This document shows positions 32,250 to 40,580 of a stretch of DNA of 64,000 nt, in pieces. Below the pieces are notes generated by a model. It searched no databases. It saw only the letters and a list, made by a program, of their open reading frames with translations, and had not been told where the DNA came from. Location of the stretch: positions 57,307 through 121,306 of the forward strand of contig NZ_LMIK01000005.1 in NCBI RefSeq assembly GCF_001428685.1. Direction: 5' to 3'. Each line of letters starts with the position of its first letter. Position 1 is the first letter of the stretch. Both the position numbers and the translations under genes were made by a program. The stretch comes from Lysobacter sp. Root76 (GTDB lineage Bacteria > Pseudomonadota > Gammaproteobacteria > Xanthomonadales > Xanthomonadaceae).

Positions 32250-32747
32250 ATGGACACCTACGCGTCGTCGCACCCGCCCGAGCCCGCCCTGCGGCCCGCC
32301 CTCTCCGTCGTGGCGCACGCGCCGGCGGCGCTGTTCCTGGGCCTGCCCGCCCCGGCCACGCCCGCCTTCGACGCGCTGTGCGCGTTCTGCGAGGAACACC
32401 GCGTCGCGGTGCTGGCCTCGCTGCCCTGGGTCGCGGCCGAGATCGCCGGTCATGACGGGTTCGGCGCCATGCTGCGCTTCGTACGCGCCCTGGGCGGGCG
32501 CCGCGTGTACGTGCCGCGCGATCGCCATGGCTTCGCCGAGCGGCTCGGGGTCGAACTCAGCGCAGCCACCCACGCGCGCCTGCTCGCCCACGCCAGCGAG
32601 GCCGGCACGGTCGAAATCCCCTCGGCCTGGGGCGTGTTCATCGCCCTGCGCCGGATCGCGATCCGCGCCGCGATGGCCGCCGGCGACGATCTGCGCCTGG
32701 TCGCGCAGTCTTTCGGGGTCAGCGAGCGCCACCTGCGTTGCCGCTGA
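32250..32747 (+). CDS. Mor-like transcription activator without an associated prophage
   Basis: The 165-residue protein resembles the phage Mu Mor/C activator family: a dimerisation part with FGAMLRFVRALGGRRVYVPR and a helix-turn-helix at the C-terminus (IALRRIAIRAAMAAGDDLRL; VAQSFGVSERHLRCR). The 'GGxRVYVP' loop and 'LxxxFGVSERHLR' helix are the features used. Mor proteins activate sigma-70 promoters with poor -35 boxes. No phage structural gene is nearby. The likely targets are the divergent orphan at 31658-32098 and the small gene at 32822. The start at 32250 is chosen over an arginine-rich extension to 32097. Confidence 0.65.
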   Translation: MDTYASSHPPEPALRPALSVVAHAPAALFLGLPAPATPAFDALCAFCEEHRVAVLASLPWVAAEIAGHDGFGAMLRFVRALGGRRVYVPRDRHGFAERLGVELSAATHARLLAHASEAGTVEIPSAWGVFIALRRIAIRAAMAAGDDLRLVAQSFGVSERHLRCR

Positions 32748-32821
32748 TGCGCCGCCCGTTCACGGCCGCGACGACGGCGCGTTAATCCCTAGGCACGCTC
32801 ACTTACGCAGAGGAAACCGCC

Positions 32822-33064
32822 ATGCCCGTCGTCGTCCGCGTCTCCAACCAGAACGGCGCCATCGTGCTGCCCAACTCCGACACCTTCACCCCCGCCGGCA
32901 CCCGCGCCACCGTCACCACCACCCAGCTCGACGGCGTGCTGACCGTCGGCCAGCAGTATTGGGTCGGGGTAACCGCGCCCAGCGCCAACGTCGGCAACTA
33001 CACCTGCAAGTACGTGTCGGTGGACGTGATGACCTACTCGTTCGACAACCTGCTCAGTGCCTGA
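32822..33064 (+). CDS. Small beta-rich orphan protein
   Basis: This 80-residue protein has no signal peptide or membrane segment. Alternating hydrophobic residues (PVVVRVSNQNGAIVLPNS; TRATVTTTQLDGVLTVGQQY; YTCKYVSVDVMTYSFDNLL) suggest an all-beta fold. I do not recognise a family. A good ribosome site, AGAGGAAA at 32809-32816, precedes the ATG and supports expression. It follows the Mor-like gene by 74 bp on the same strand and may be its target. Confidence 0.65.
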   Translation: MPVVVRVSNQNGAIVLPNSDTFTPAGTRATVTTTQLDGVLTVGQQYWVGVTAPSANVGNYTCKYVSVDVMTYSFDNLLSA

Positions 33065-33205
33065 GCCGGGACGGGTCGTGGGGGGCCGCTTCCGGGCGGC
33101 CGCGCCCGTCCCGGCCCGGGCTCCACAGCGATGCTGATGCCCGGCGGGATGCCGCCGCCGGGCCCATGGGCGACAATGATGGTCTGCCCACCGCACGCGC
33201 CCCTC

Positions 33206-34249
33206 ATGACCCAGGCTCCCAGCTCCGCCGTCTCCCTCACCCGCTACCTGATCGAGGAGCAGCGCGCCGGGCGCATCAACCCGGACCTGCGCCTGCTGAT
33301 CGAAGTCGTGGCCCGCGCCTGCAAGACCATCTCGATCGCGGTCGGCAAGGGCGCGCTGGGCGGCGTGCTCGGCGATGCGGGCACGCCCGGCGCGGCCAGC
33401 ATGAACATCCAGGGCGAGGCGCAGAAGAAGCTCGATGTGCTCAGCAACGAGATCCTGCTCGAAGCCAACGCCTGGGGCGGCCACCTCGCCGGCCTGGCCT
33501 CGGAAGAGATGGACACCTCGCATCCGATCCCCGACGTCTATCCGCGCGGCAACTACCTGCTGCTGTTCGATCCCCTCGACGGCTCCAGCAACATCGACGT
33601 CAACATCTCGGTCGGCACCATCTTCTCGGTGCTGCGCTGCCCCGACGGCGTGACCCAGGCCCAGGACGAGCACTTCCTGCAACCGGGCACCGAACAGGTC
33701 TGCGCCGGCTACACCACCTACGGCCCGAGCACGATGCTGGTGCTGACCATCGGCAACGGCACCCACGCCTTCACCCTGGACCGCGAAGTCGGCAGCTTCG
33801 TGCTGACCACGCGCAACATGAAGATTCCGGAAGAGACCAAGGAATTCGCGGTCAACATGTCCAACCAGCGCTACTGGCAGGCGCCGATGCAGGCCTATGT
33901 GGGCGATCTGCTGGCCGGCAAGGAAGGCCCGCGCGGCAAGGACTTCAACATGCGCTGGGTCGCGTCCATGGTCGCCGACGTGCACCGCATCCTGACCCGC
34001 GGCGGCATCTTCAGCTATCCGCTCGACGCCAAGTGCGCCGCACAAGGCGGCAAGCTGCGCCTGATGTACGAGGCCAACCCGATGAGCTTCCTGGTCGAAC
34101 AGGCGGGCGGCGCGGCCAGTACCGGCCGCCAGCGCATGCTGGAAGTGCAGCCCACCGGCCTGCACATGCGCGTGCCGGTGTTCCTGGGCAGCAAGCAGGA
34201 AGTCGAGACCGCGGTGCGCTACCACGCCGAGCACGACGCCCAAGCCTGA
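33206..34249 (+). CDS. fbp: Fructose-1,6-bisphosphatase, class I
   Basis: FBPase removes the 1-phosphate of fructose 1,6-bisphosphate in gluconeogenesis. The 347-residue protein (start [19 protein letters not shown] at 33206) has the metal-binding sequence [20 protein letters not shown], the substrate-binding [19 protein letters not shown] and [20 protein letters not shown]. Class I bacterial enzymes are 330-350 residues, which favours this start over the ATG at 33131. Gene is monocistronic between unrelated neighbours. Regulation is not visible. Confidence 0.94.
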   Translation: MTQAPSSAVSLTRYLIEEQRAGRINPDLRLLIEVVARACKTISIAVGKGALGGVLGDAGTPGAASMNIQGEAQKKLDVLSNEILLEANAWGGHLAGLASEEMDTSHPIPDVYPRGNYLLLFDPLDGSSNIDVNISVGTIFSVLRCPDGVTQAQDEHFLQPGTEQVCAGYTTYGPSTMLVLTIGNGTHAFTLDREVGSFVLTTRNMKIPEETKEFAVNMSNQRYWQAPMQAYVGDLLAGKEGPRGKDFNMRWVASMVADVHRILTRGGIFSYPLDAKCAAQGGKLRLMYEANPMSFLVEQAGGAASTGRQRMLEVQPTGLHMRVPVFLGSKQEVETAVRYHAEHDAQA

Positions 34250-34434
34250 CTGGGCGCGCGACAGCGCGTTCGCCGCGGATGAATCGCTACTGGCGCGATT
34301 CGTGCATGCCTCTGCGAAATCCAATCGCCGCGATGCTCGTCATCGCGGTGACCGCTCCTGGTCACCCACGGCGTTGAATACTCTTGCCCACACGGATAGC
34401 GGCGCGGCACACGCTACGGGAGGGGAGAAGCACG

Positions 34435-35922
34435 ATGGCCAACGGTGGACCGCGCGAGCCTCATGCTCAAGATGCTCGAGGCGCGGGTAAGCACGATCCG
34501 GCAGGCACGCAAGCGGACACGCGCGAGCCATCGCCCCGAGTTTCGCGGGCACGCGAACTGATCTACGTCACCCGCGGCACCGCCGGGCGGGTGCTCTCGC
34601 TGGGATGGCTGCAACCACTGGGCTGGAACCTGCGCCGGGCCCCCGACCTGCGCAGCGTTCTGCGCATCCTGCAACGCGACGCCCGTCAGCCGCACGCGGC
34701 CCTGCTGGACCTGCGCGAGGGCTTCACCCATCACGATCTGGCCGAATTCGGGGTCGCGCTATCGGCCCACAACGTCGGCTGGGTCGCCGGCGTCGACGCC
34801 GCCCAGCTGGACCAGGAGCCGGTGCGCCGGCTGATCCGCGACTACTGCTACGACTACGTCACCCTGCCCTGCTCCGAGGCCCTGCTGAACACCATCGTCG
34901 GCCACGCCCACGGCATGGCCACCCTGGCCTGCGAGCACGGCGACACCACCAGCGAGGCCGGCTTCGACGGCATGATCGGCGAGAGCGCCGCGATGCGCGC
35001 GCTCTGCCGCACCCTGCGCAAGGCGGCGATGACCGAGGCGCCGGTATTCATCGCCGGCGAAACCGGCACCGGCAAGGAACTGGCCGCGGCCGCGGTGCAC
35101 CGGCATTCGCGCCGGCACGCGCATCCGTTCGTCGCCATCAATTGCGGCGCGATCCCGCACAGCCTGGTGCAGTCGGAGCTGTTCGGTTACGAGCGCGGCG
35201 CCTTCACCGGCGCGCAGCAGCGCAAGCTGGGCCGGATCGAAATGGCCAACGGCGGCACCCTGTTCCTGGACGAGATCGGCGACCTGCCGCTGGAAAGCCA
35301 GGCCTCGCTGCTGCGCTTCCTGCAGCAGGGCAGCATCGAACGCCTGGGCGGCCACGAGCAGATCCCGATCGACGTGCGCATCATCTCGGCCACCCATCAC
35401 GACCTGGAGGCCGCGGTCATCGACGGCCGCTTCCGCGCCGATCTGTTCCACCGCCTGTGCGTGCTGCGCCTGCAGCAGCCGCCGCTGCGCGACCGCGGCA
35501 GCGATATCGACCGCCTGGCCGAACATGCGCTGCAGCGCTATTCGCAGGAGAGCCAGCGCAGCCTCAAGGGCTTCTCGCCCTGCGCGCGCCATGCCCTGCA
35601 TAGCCACCCCTGGCCGGGCAACGTGCGCGAGCTGATCAACCGCGTGCGCCAGGCCGTGGTCATGGCCGAGGGCCGCCTGATCACCGCCGCCGACCTGCAC
35701 ATCGACAGCGCCACGACCGCTCCTCCGCTGACGCTGGACGAAATCCGCGATGCGGCGACCAAGGATGCGATCGAACGCGCGCTGCGGCGCAATCGCGGCC
35801 GCCTGGTCGATGCCGCGCGCGAACTCTCGGTGTCGCGGGTCACGCTGTATCGGTTGATGCTGCGGCATGGTCTGCGCGTCGGCGACGATCCGGGGACGCC
35901 GGATACGATCGGTGTGGCGTAG
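34435..35922 (+). CDS. Sigma-54-dependent transcriptional activator with a VpsR-like N-terminal domain
   Basis: The 495-residue protein has a degenerate receiver-like VpsR domain (about residues 35-160; LIYVTRGTAGRVLSLGWLQP, HAALLDLREGFTHHDLAEFG), an AAA+ domain (Walker A FIAGETGTGKELAA, the sigma-54 contact loop GAFTGA in YERGAFTGAQQRKLG, Walker B GGTLFLDEIGD, arginine finger region FRADLFHRLCVLRLQQPPLR) and a C-terminal FIS-type helix-turn-helix (RLVDAARELSVSRVTLYRLM). VpsR proteins respond to c-di-GMP and control polysaccharide or biofilm genes in Vibrio. The ATG at 34435 follows GGGAGGGGAG. No target operon is adjacent. Confidence 0.9.
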   Translation: MANGGPREPHAQDARGAGKHDPAGTQADTREPSPRVSRARELIYVTRGTAGRVLSLGWLQPLGWNLRRAPDLRSVLRILQRDARQPHAALLDLREGFTHHDLAEFGVALSAHNVGWVAGVDAAQLDQEPVRRLIRDYCYDYVTLPCSEALLNTIVGHAHGMATLACEHGDTTSEAGFDGMIGESAAMRALCRTLRKAAMTEAPVFIAGETGTGKELAAAAVHRHSRRHAHPFVAINCGAIPHSLVQSELFGYERGAFTGAQQRKLGRIEMANGGTLFLDEIGDLPLESQASLLRFLQQGSIERLGGHEQIPIDVRIISATHHDLEAAVIDGRFRADLFHRLCVLRLQQPPLRDRGSDIDRLAEHALQRYSQESQRSLKGFSPCARHALHSHPWPGNVRELINRVRQAVVMAEGRLITAADLHIDSATTAPPLTLDEIRDAATKDAIERALRRNRGRLVDAARELSVSRVTLYRLMLRHGLRVGDDPGTPDTIGVA

Positions 35923-36228
35923 CGCCTGGAGCCGTTCGTGGCGGGCTAGTGCGACGCGAGGTTCGTGCCAACCATTTAAATAGTTGATTTTGCTAGTTTT
36001 TTACGTGAAACGGCCCGTCTGCGCCGGTGTTCGGCGACATAAATGCTTCGTTGTCGGTACGTAGAAATGGCACAGCGCCGGTGGCGTGTGAGTGCTTTTC
36101 CTATGGATCAGTGAGGCCTGGCCTCGTTACGTGATGCACTCTCGCACGAGCTTTCGATGTTGCGTTTTCGCAACGTCGATTCGGCATGCGAGGATGCCGC
36201 TTTCCCGATCCATAGCGTAGAGCCGCGC
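35923..36228. other. Intergenic region with an AT-rich island
   Basis: The stretch 35971-36008 (ACCATTTAAATAGTTGATTT and a following T-run) is strikingly AT-rich for this genome. It is followed by TTACGTGAAACGG, then DNA of ordinary composition up to the 2OG-oxygenase start. It could hold the promoter for 36229 or a small RNA; I see no open reading frame with a ribosome site. No terminator hairpin for the sigma-54 regulator gene is obvious. Confidence 0.4.
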
Positions 36229-36951
36229 ATGACCGACGCCCCGCCGCAGGACGCCCTGAACGATTTCATCGAGGTCTATCCGCAGGCGCTGGACCGCGCG
36301 ACCTGCGCGGCACTGCTGCAACGCTTCGACGCCAGCCGCGACGCCGTGCCCGGCCGCGTCGGCGGCGGCGTGCTGCCCGAACTCAAGGACAGCCGCGATC
36401 TCACCATCAGCGGCCGCGAGGATTGGCGCGACGCCGAGTCGCAGTTGAACCAGGCCGTGTTCAAGGGCCTGCTGCGCTACCTGCGCCGCTACCCGCACAC
36501 CCTGATCGCGCCGCTGATGCTGGAAGTGCCCGGCAGCGACGGCAAGGGCCACCGCCTCACCGCCGAACGCCTAACCGCGATGGATGACGCTACGTTGAGC
36601 CCGGTGGTGCAGACCGTACTGAGGCCCGGCGCGATCAACCTGCAGCGCTACACCGCCGACCGCGGCGGCTACCCGTACTGGCACTGCGAACTGTTCCCGC
36701 GCGATGCGAACGCCGAAACCCTGCACCGCCATCTGCTATGGACCATCTACCTCAACGACGGCTTCGAACAGGGCGAGACCGAGTTCCTTTATCAGCAGCG
36801 CAAGATCGCGCCCCGCGTCGGCGACCTGTTGATCGCACCGGCGGCCTTCACCCACACCCACCGCGGCAACCGGCCCAAGGGTGGGGACAAGTACATCGCG
36901 ACCAGTTGGATTTTGTTCCAGCGGGCCGAGCGCTTGTATGGCGGAGGATGA
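36229..36951 (+). CDS. 2-oxoglutarate/Fe(II)-dependent oxygenase-like protein (prolyl-hydroxylase fold)
   Basis: The 240-residue protein has the jelly-roll core of Fe(II)/2OG oxygenases. The first iron ligands would be in YPYWHCELFPRDANAE, with an H-x-E in place of the common H-x-D. The distal His is in APAAFTHTHRGNRPKGGDKY, where Arg or Lys could bind 2-oxoglutarate. LLWTIYLNDGFEQGETEFLY is a typical P4H-like strand pair. Substrate unknown. The start at 36229 (MTDAPPQDAL) is preferred over 36157, whose extra 24 residues look non-conserved. Confidence 0.75.
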   Translation: MTDAPPQDALNDFIEVYPQALDRATCAALLQRFDASRDAVPGRVGGGVLPELKDSRDLTISGREDWRDAESQLNQAVFKGLLRYLRRYPHTLIAPLMLEVPGSDGKGHRLTAERLTAMDDATLSPVVQTVLRPGAINLQRYTADRGGYPYWHCELFPRDANAETLHRHLLWTIYLNDGFEQGETEFLYQQRKIAPRVGDLLIAPAAFTHTHRGNRPKGGDKYIATSWILFQRAERLYGGG

Positions 36952-37030
36952 GCGAACGGCCGCTTTCGGCGACCGCGAGCCCAGTCACAGCGCCGTGACT
37001 TCGTACTGAAATCCACGGCAACCTCCACGC

Positions 37031-37546
37031 ATGGCGGTGCGGCGAATGCCTGAACTCAATGACCTGTTGTTGAAAGCTGCCCGCGAAGGAGACGAAGCGG
37101 CGGCTCGTCTCGCCATCGACGGTGGCGCCGCGATCGACGCGACGAACGGCGTAGGATCGACGCCACTCGTCTACGCGGCCACCAACGGCCACGAAGCGCT
37201 GGTCAGACGATTGATCGCCGCCGGCGCCGACATCGCGCACCGTACGGATTTCGGGCAGACCGCGCTGCACCAAGCCGCCGCCTGGCAGCATCCGGCCATC
37301 GTCGAAATCCTGCTCGATGCCGGCGCCGCGATCGACAGCGTGAGCGATACCGGCATCACCGCCTTGATGATCGCAGCGGCGCGAGGGAACATGCCGCTGG
37401 TCCACCTGCTGCTGGAGCGCGGCGCAGCCGTCAACCACCGCGACGCCGACGGCTTCAATGCCTGGGCGTGCGCAGCGGAGAAAGGTAACGGCGATATCGC
37501 AGCGCTCCTGATCGAGAGAGGGGCCGAGCCGTTTATCCTGGAATAG
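37031..37546 (+). CDS. Ankyrin-repeat protein
   Basis: The 171-residue protein consists almost wholly of ankyrin repeats of 33 residues: GVGSTPLVYAATNGHEALVR, FGQTALHQAAAWQHPAIVEI and TGITALMIAAARGNMPLVHL, with degenerate caps at both ends (LNDLLLKAAREGDEAAARLA and FNAWACAAEKGNGDIAALLI). No signal peptide is present. Ankyrin arrays mediate protein-protein contact; the partner is unknown. A start at 37046 (MPELND) is equally plausible. It follows the 2OG-oxygenase gene by 79 bp on the same strand. Confidence 0.85.
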   Translation: MAVRRMPELNDLLLKAAREGDEAAARLAIDGGAAIDATNGVGSTPLVYAATNGHEALVRRLIAAGADIAHRTDFGQTALHQAAAWQHPAIVEILLDAGAAIDSVSDTGITALMIAAARGNMPLVHLLLERGAAVNHRDADGFNAWACAAEKGNGDIAALLIERGAEPFILE

Positions 37547-37666
37547 GACCGACTCACCGGCTGCGCCTGCGCTTAGCCAGACCTTCCATGGCGGTGCGGA
37601 AGTCGGAACCACTCCTCATGCCGGCTCCGTCAGCGGCATCGATTCATTCGTTGAGCCATACGACCC

Positions 37667-37921
37667 ATGACCGACATTGCCTTCAGCAAAGACGAACAGG
37701 CGCTCATCGTCCGCAAGATCCAGCTGTACGTCTCCGAGGAACTCAAGCAGCCGATCGGCCAGTTCGACGCCCAGTTCCTGCTCGACTTCGTGTCCCGGGA
37801 ACTGGGCGCGTACTACTACAACCGCGGCCTGTACGATGCCCAGGCGGCGTTGAGCGCCAAACTCGAAGACGTGCAAGACGCCATCTATCAGCTTGAGCAG
37901 CACACCGACTTCAGAAGGTGA
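37667..37921 (+). CDS. DUF2164 family protein
   Basis: This 84-residue protein matches the small DUF2164 family: FSKDEQALIVRKIQLYVSEE, IGQFDAQFLLDFVSRELGAY and YYNRGLYDAQAALSAKLEDV. Family members are short, helical and uncharacterised. No signal peptide or membrane segment. The gap 37922-38077 that follows has frames of fewer than 50 codons that I do not call. Confidence 0.85.
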   Translation: MTDIAFSKDEQALIVRKIQLYVSEELKQPIGQFDAQFLLDFVSRELGAYYYNRGLYDAQAALSAKLEDVQDAIYQLEQHTDFRR

Positions 37922-38077
37922 GCCTGTGGACCGCCTGTTCGAACCGAAGTCGCCCTGGTCGAATCCGTCGATGCTCCCTGGGAAAGCTTCCCGAGCGAGC
38001 TGGATCCCGATGAGAGTTGACCACCCATTCAAGCCGAACCCGCCTTACGGCTGGGCCCAGCTCAGGCGGTAGCGAGC

Positions 38078-38674
38078 ATGGCCAAGGAGTCGGCGTGGAT
38101 GTTCTGGCGCAATCTGACAAAGCTGGTCGTTATCGCGATCTTCCTTGCCACCTGCTTCTTCATGCTGGCGCGCGTCATCGGCTATGGCTCGCCTTGGCTC
38201 GGCTTGTTGCTGATGTTCTATTTCATGGCCTTGGCAAAGTTCGCCGAACCGGTGTTCGTTCTGCGCCTGCCCCGCCTTCTGCGCGCCGTGCAGCCGAGCC
38301 TGCCCGACGACCGGCTGTATCGCCGGCTGGGCGTTCGCGGATTCGGCGCGCTATTGCGTAACACGCCGCTTCGGTATCTGAACGACTCTGTGTATCGTTC
38401 TTCCGGCAAGCGAAGCCTGGCGGAACTGCGGCGCCAAGCGGAGTCCGCAGAGGCGACCCATTTCTGGGCCGCGATCTTGTTCACGCCGTACATCGTCTAC
38501 GTGGGCGCCCGCGGGCTCGTGGCGGAAGCGATTCTGTTCGTGGCGGTGCAGATCGTGTTCAACGTCTACCCGATCCTGCATCTGCGTTTAGTTCGCGCTC
38601 GGCTGAGCAAGCTCGGGTTGCCTGTAGGCTCTCGAAAGGACGTCGCCGGGCCCGGTATCGATGGCCCCGCCTGA
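38078..38674 (+). CDS. Membrane protein resembling CrtO-type glycosyl-carotenoid acyltransferases
   Basis: The 198-residue protein has two N-terminal membrane segments (LVVIAIFLATCFFMLARVIG; LGLLLMFYFMALAKFAEPVF) and two near the C-terminus (FWAAILFTPYIVYVGA; LVAEAILFVAVQIVFNVYPI). The end NVYPILHLRLVRARLSKLG, with a preceding EATHFWAAI, recalls the H...N-x-YP-x-xx-Q/L-R-x-x-R-x-R pattern of the CrtO acyltransferase family. No carotenoid gene is near, so this similarity is tentative. It may act on a lipid head group or sugar. I cannot assign function. Confidence 0.65.
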   Translation: MAKESAWMFWRNLTKLVVIAIFLATCFFMLARVIGYGSPWLGLLLMFYFMALAKFAEPVFVLRLPRLLRAVQPSLPDDRLYRRLGVRGFGALLRNTPLRYLNDSVYRSSGKRSLAELRRQAESAEATHFWAAILFTPYIVYVGARGLVAEAILFVAVQIVFNVYPILHLRLVRARLSKLGLPVGSRKDVAGPGIDGPA

Positions 38675-38944
38675 TTCAAGTGTGGTGGAGAACGTCCGTG
38701 TTCGAGCTGCAAACTCATATCGCCGCAAGCTTCTCCACTCAGGATCTGATGACTGCCCTGGGTGCGGAGAGGCGGGCAAGACCCTGACGGTCTGTCAGGG
38801 CCGGGTGGTCGGGGAGCGGGATTCGCGCCGGGAGACGGTTGCGGTGATGCAGGCTACGATCATCAATATCCCGGGCGGTGGCTGACCGCCTGTTCCAGCG
38901 AGCCGCGAAGCGGTTTCGGCCGTTTCGAGCATTGATTGCCATCG

Positions 38945-39400
38945 ATGGATTTCCTTATCCGCCCAGCAAGCGCATCCGACGCCGAGGAGATCAGTGGGCT
39001 GATCACCGGTTGGGCGCACCATTACCTGCAGGATCCGGCGCCCCCGGAAGCCGCTGCATTCCTGGCGACGCTGACTCCTTCGGCCACGGCCGAGCGCATT
39101 GAGGCGCCGAGTTTCCGTTACTACGTTGCGGAAGGTCCGCGCGGTCTTCTGGGCGTCATCGCCTTGCGCGAGAGCTCGCATCTCTACCACCTGTTCGTCC
39201 GCGCGGATGCTCATGGGCAGGGCATTGCCCGCGCGCTTTGGACACATGCCAAGGCCGAGTCCGGCAGCGACGCATTCGTAGTCAACTCGTCCCTGCCCGC
39301 GGTTCCGGTCTACGAGCGCTTCGGCTTCGTCGCCAGGGACACACCGCAAACGAAGAATGGCTTGGTGTACGTGCCGATGGAGTACGTGTACGACGGCTGA
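38945..39400 (+). CDS. GNAT-family N-acetyltransferase
   Basis: The 151-residue protein has GNAT features: IRPASASDAEEISGLI at the start, the core strand YLYVAEG-like FRYYVAEGPRGLLGVIALRE, the strand and acetyl-CoA loop HLYHLFVRADAHGQGIARAL (an R/H-x-x-G-x-G/A type loop), and the C-terminal VNSSLPAVPVYERFGFVARD with the conserved Y-x-x-x-GF. This layout resembles small-molecule or ribosomal-type acetyltransferases; the substrate is unknown. A TTG start at 38936 is possible. The 270-bp region before it contains no gene I can support. Confidence 0.85.
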   Translation: MDFLIRPASASDAEEISGLITGWAHHYLQDPAPPEAAAFLATLTPSATAERIEAPSFRYYVAEGPRGLLGVIALRESSHLYHLFVRADAHGQGIARALWTHAKAESGSDAFVVNSSLPAVPVYERFGFVARDTPQTKNGLVYVPMEYVYDG

Positions 39401-39553
39401 CGACCCATTTATGGCCGCGCTGACCGCGCCGCTTGAGGTTCGGCGGTCTTGCACGATATTCCGCGGCGATTTGCCGTTATGTAGCCTTCGATAAGCTATC
39501 TCAGTTCTCTAACTGGACGTACCCGTCGGGCTGAACCAGCCAGGTGCCACACC

Positions 39554-40021
39554 ATGAAACATATCCTCTTACTTACAATCCTACTTGTCCTGTCGCCGGC
39601 CTCCAGGGCTTGCGATTTCATCATCGGCTCCTGGCAATCGGATGCGGCAGCGACGATGGCTTTCAACCGTGCAAAGGCGAAGTTGGAGCCGCGTCAGGAC
39701 GAATTTCTTGCCTCCCTGATGGGCAAGATGACGATGGAGTTCACCCCCAAGGATATGCATCTGAAAATGCCGGATACTCAGGTTTCGATAGGGGGCAAGC
39801 CCAGGCCATTCGGCGGATTCGAAGAGCGCAATACCTACAGAGTTCTGTTCTGCAACGCGCGCATGGTCGCCATAGCGGCACGGGAATCCGCGACAGGTGA
39901 AGAAGAGGTTTGGACCTATTTCTTCTCAGGCCCTGATGCCATGTGGACGTACACAGGGACAAACAGGCCGAATATCCCAGATCTTCATGCGCGCGAGTAT
40001 TTCAGGCGCATCAAGCGCTAG
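39554..40021 (+). CDS. Secreted protein of unknown function with atypical codon use
   Basis: The 155-residue precursor has a signal peptide (MKHILLLTILLVLSPASRAC), with Cys20 at a position where a weak lipobox (SRAC) or plain cleavage after RA is possible. The mature part (DFIIGSWQSDAAATMAFNRA; TMEFTPKDMHLKMPDTQVSI; YRVLFCNARMVAIAARES; AMWTYTGT) looks like a small lipocalin-type beta barrel with GSW near the N-terminus. The leader is unusually rich in A/T at third positions (CATATCCTCTTACTTACAAT), unlike its neighbours, a hint of transfer. Confidence 0.75.
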   Translation: MKHILLLTILLVLSPASRACDFIIGSWQSDAAATMAFNRAKAKLEPRQDEFLASLMGKMTMEFTPKDMHLKMPDTQVSIGGKPRPFGGFEERNTYRVLFCNARMVAIAARESATGEEEVWTYFFSGPDAMWTYTGTNRPNIPDLHAREYFRRIKR

Positions 40022-40145
40022 TTGGCAGATCCTTGAGATTCCCTCGAGATCTACCCCGTTGCCTCGGGGTAGCACGACTTGCGGGAAAGGCGCTGTCGAT
40101 GAGCTCGCTCCGTAGCGGATGGTCAAGCTCGGCGACGACGCGCCC

Positions 40146-40580
40146 TCAAGGCGTACGCGGATGGTTCAACACCAGCCAGTACAAGCCCACCTGCTTCACC
40201 GCCCACACGAACTGCTCGAAATCCACCGGCTTCTGGATGTAGCTGTTCACGCCCAGGGCGTAGCTGGCTTCGACGTCGAAGGGTTCGGTGCTGGTGGTCA
40301 GCACGACGACCGGCAGGGTACGGGTGGATTCGTTGGCGCGGATCGCCTGCAGCACTTCGCGGCCGTCGACCTTGGGCAGGTTGAGGTCCAGCAGGACGAT
40401 CGACGGCAAATCGGCGGGGTCGCGCTCGGCATAGCGGCCGCGCGCGAACAGATAGTCCAGCGCCTCGGCGCCGTCGCCGACCACCATCAGCTTGTTGGCG
40501 ACCTTGGCCTCCTCGAACGCGAGCCGGGTCAGCTCGACGTCGTCGGGATTGTCTTCGACCAACAGGATGACCTTATGCAT
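40146..40580 (-). CDS. Rcp1-type single-domain response regulator
   Basis: The 144-residue protein is a lone receiver of the Rcp1 subgroup: VILLVEDNPDDVELTRLAFE with the acidic pair, phospho-Asp in PSIVLLDLNLPKVDGREVLQ, Thr in LPVVVLTTSTEPFDVEASYA and Lys in VNSYIQKPVDFEQF. Such regulators lack an output domain and usually receive phosphate from an upstream PAS or phytochrome-type kinase. The gene start overlaps the kinase stop by 8 bp, so it is coupled to the kinase at 40573-41715. How the phosphorylated protein acts is not evident. Confidence 0.92.
   Translation of the reverse strand: MHKVILLVEDNPDDVELTRLAFEEAKVANKLMVVGDGAEALDYLFARGRYAERDPADLPSIVLLDLNLPKVDGREVLQAIRANESTRTLPVVVLTTSTEPFDVEASYALGVNSYIQKPVDFEQFVWAVKQVGLYWLVLNHPRTP

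Noticed and set aside
37922..38077. Short frames of fewer than 50 codons between DUF2164 and the CrtO-like gene, one ending WESFPSELDPDES
   Set aside because: The protein-like tail starts right after a stop codon and has no start or ribosome site; may be a remnant but cannot be supported.
38661..38885. 74-codon plus-strand frame overlapping the 38078 gene end
   Set aside because: Overlaps a better gene, no ribosome site, no recognisable pattern.
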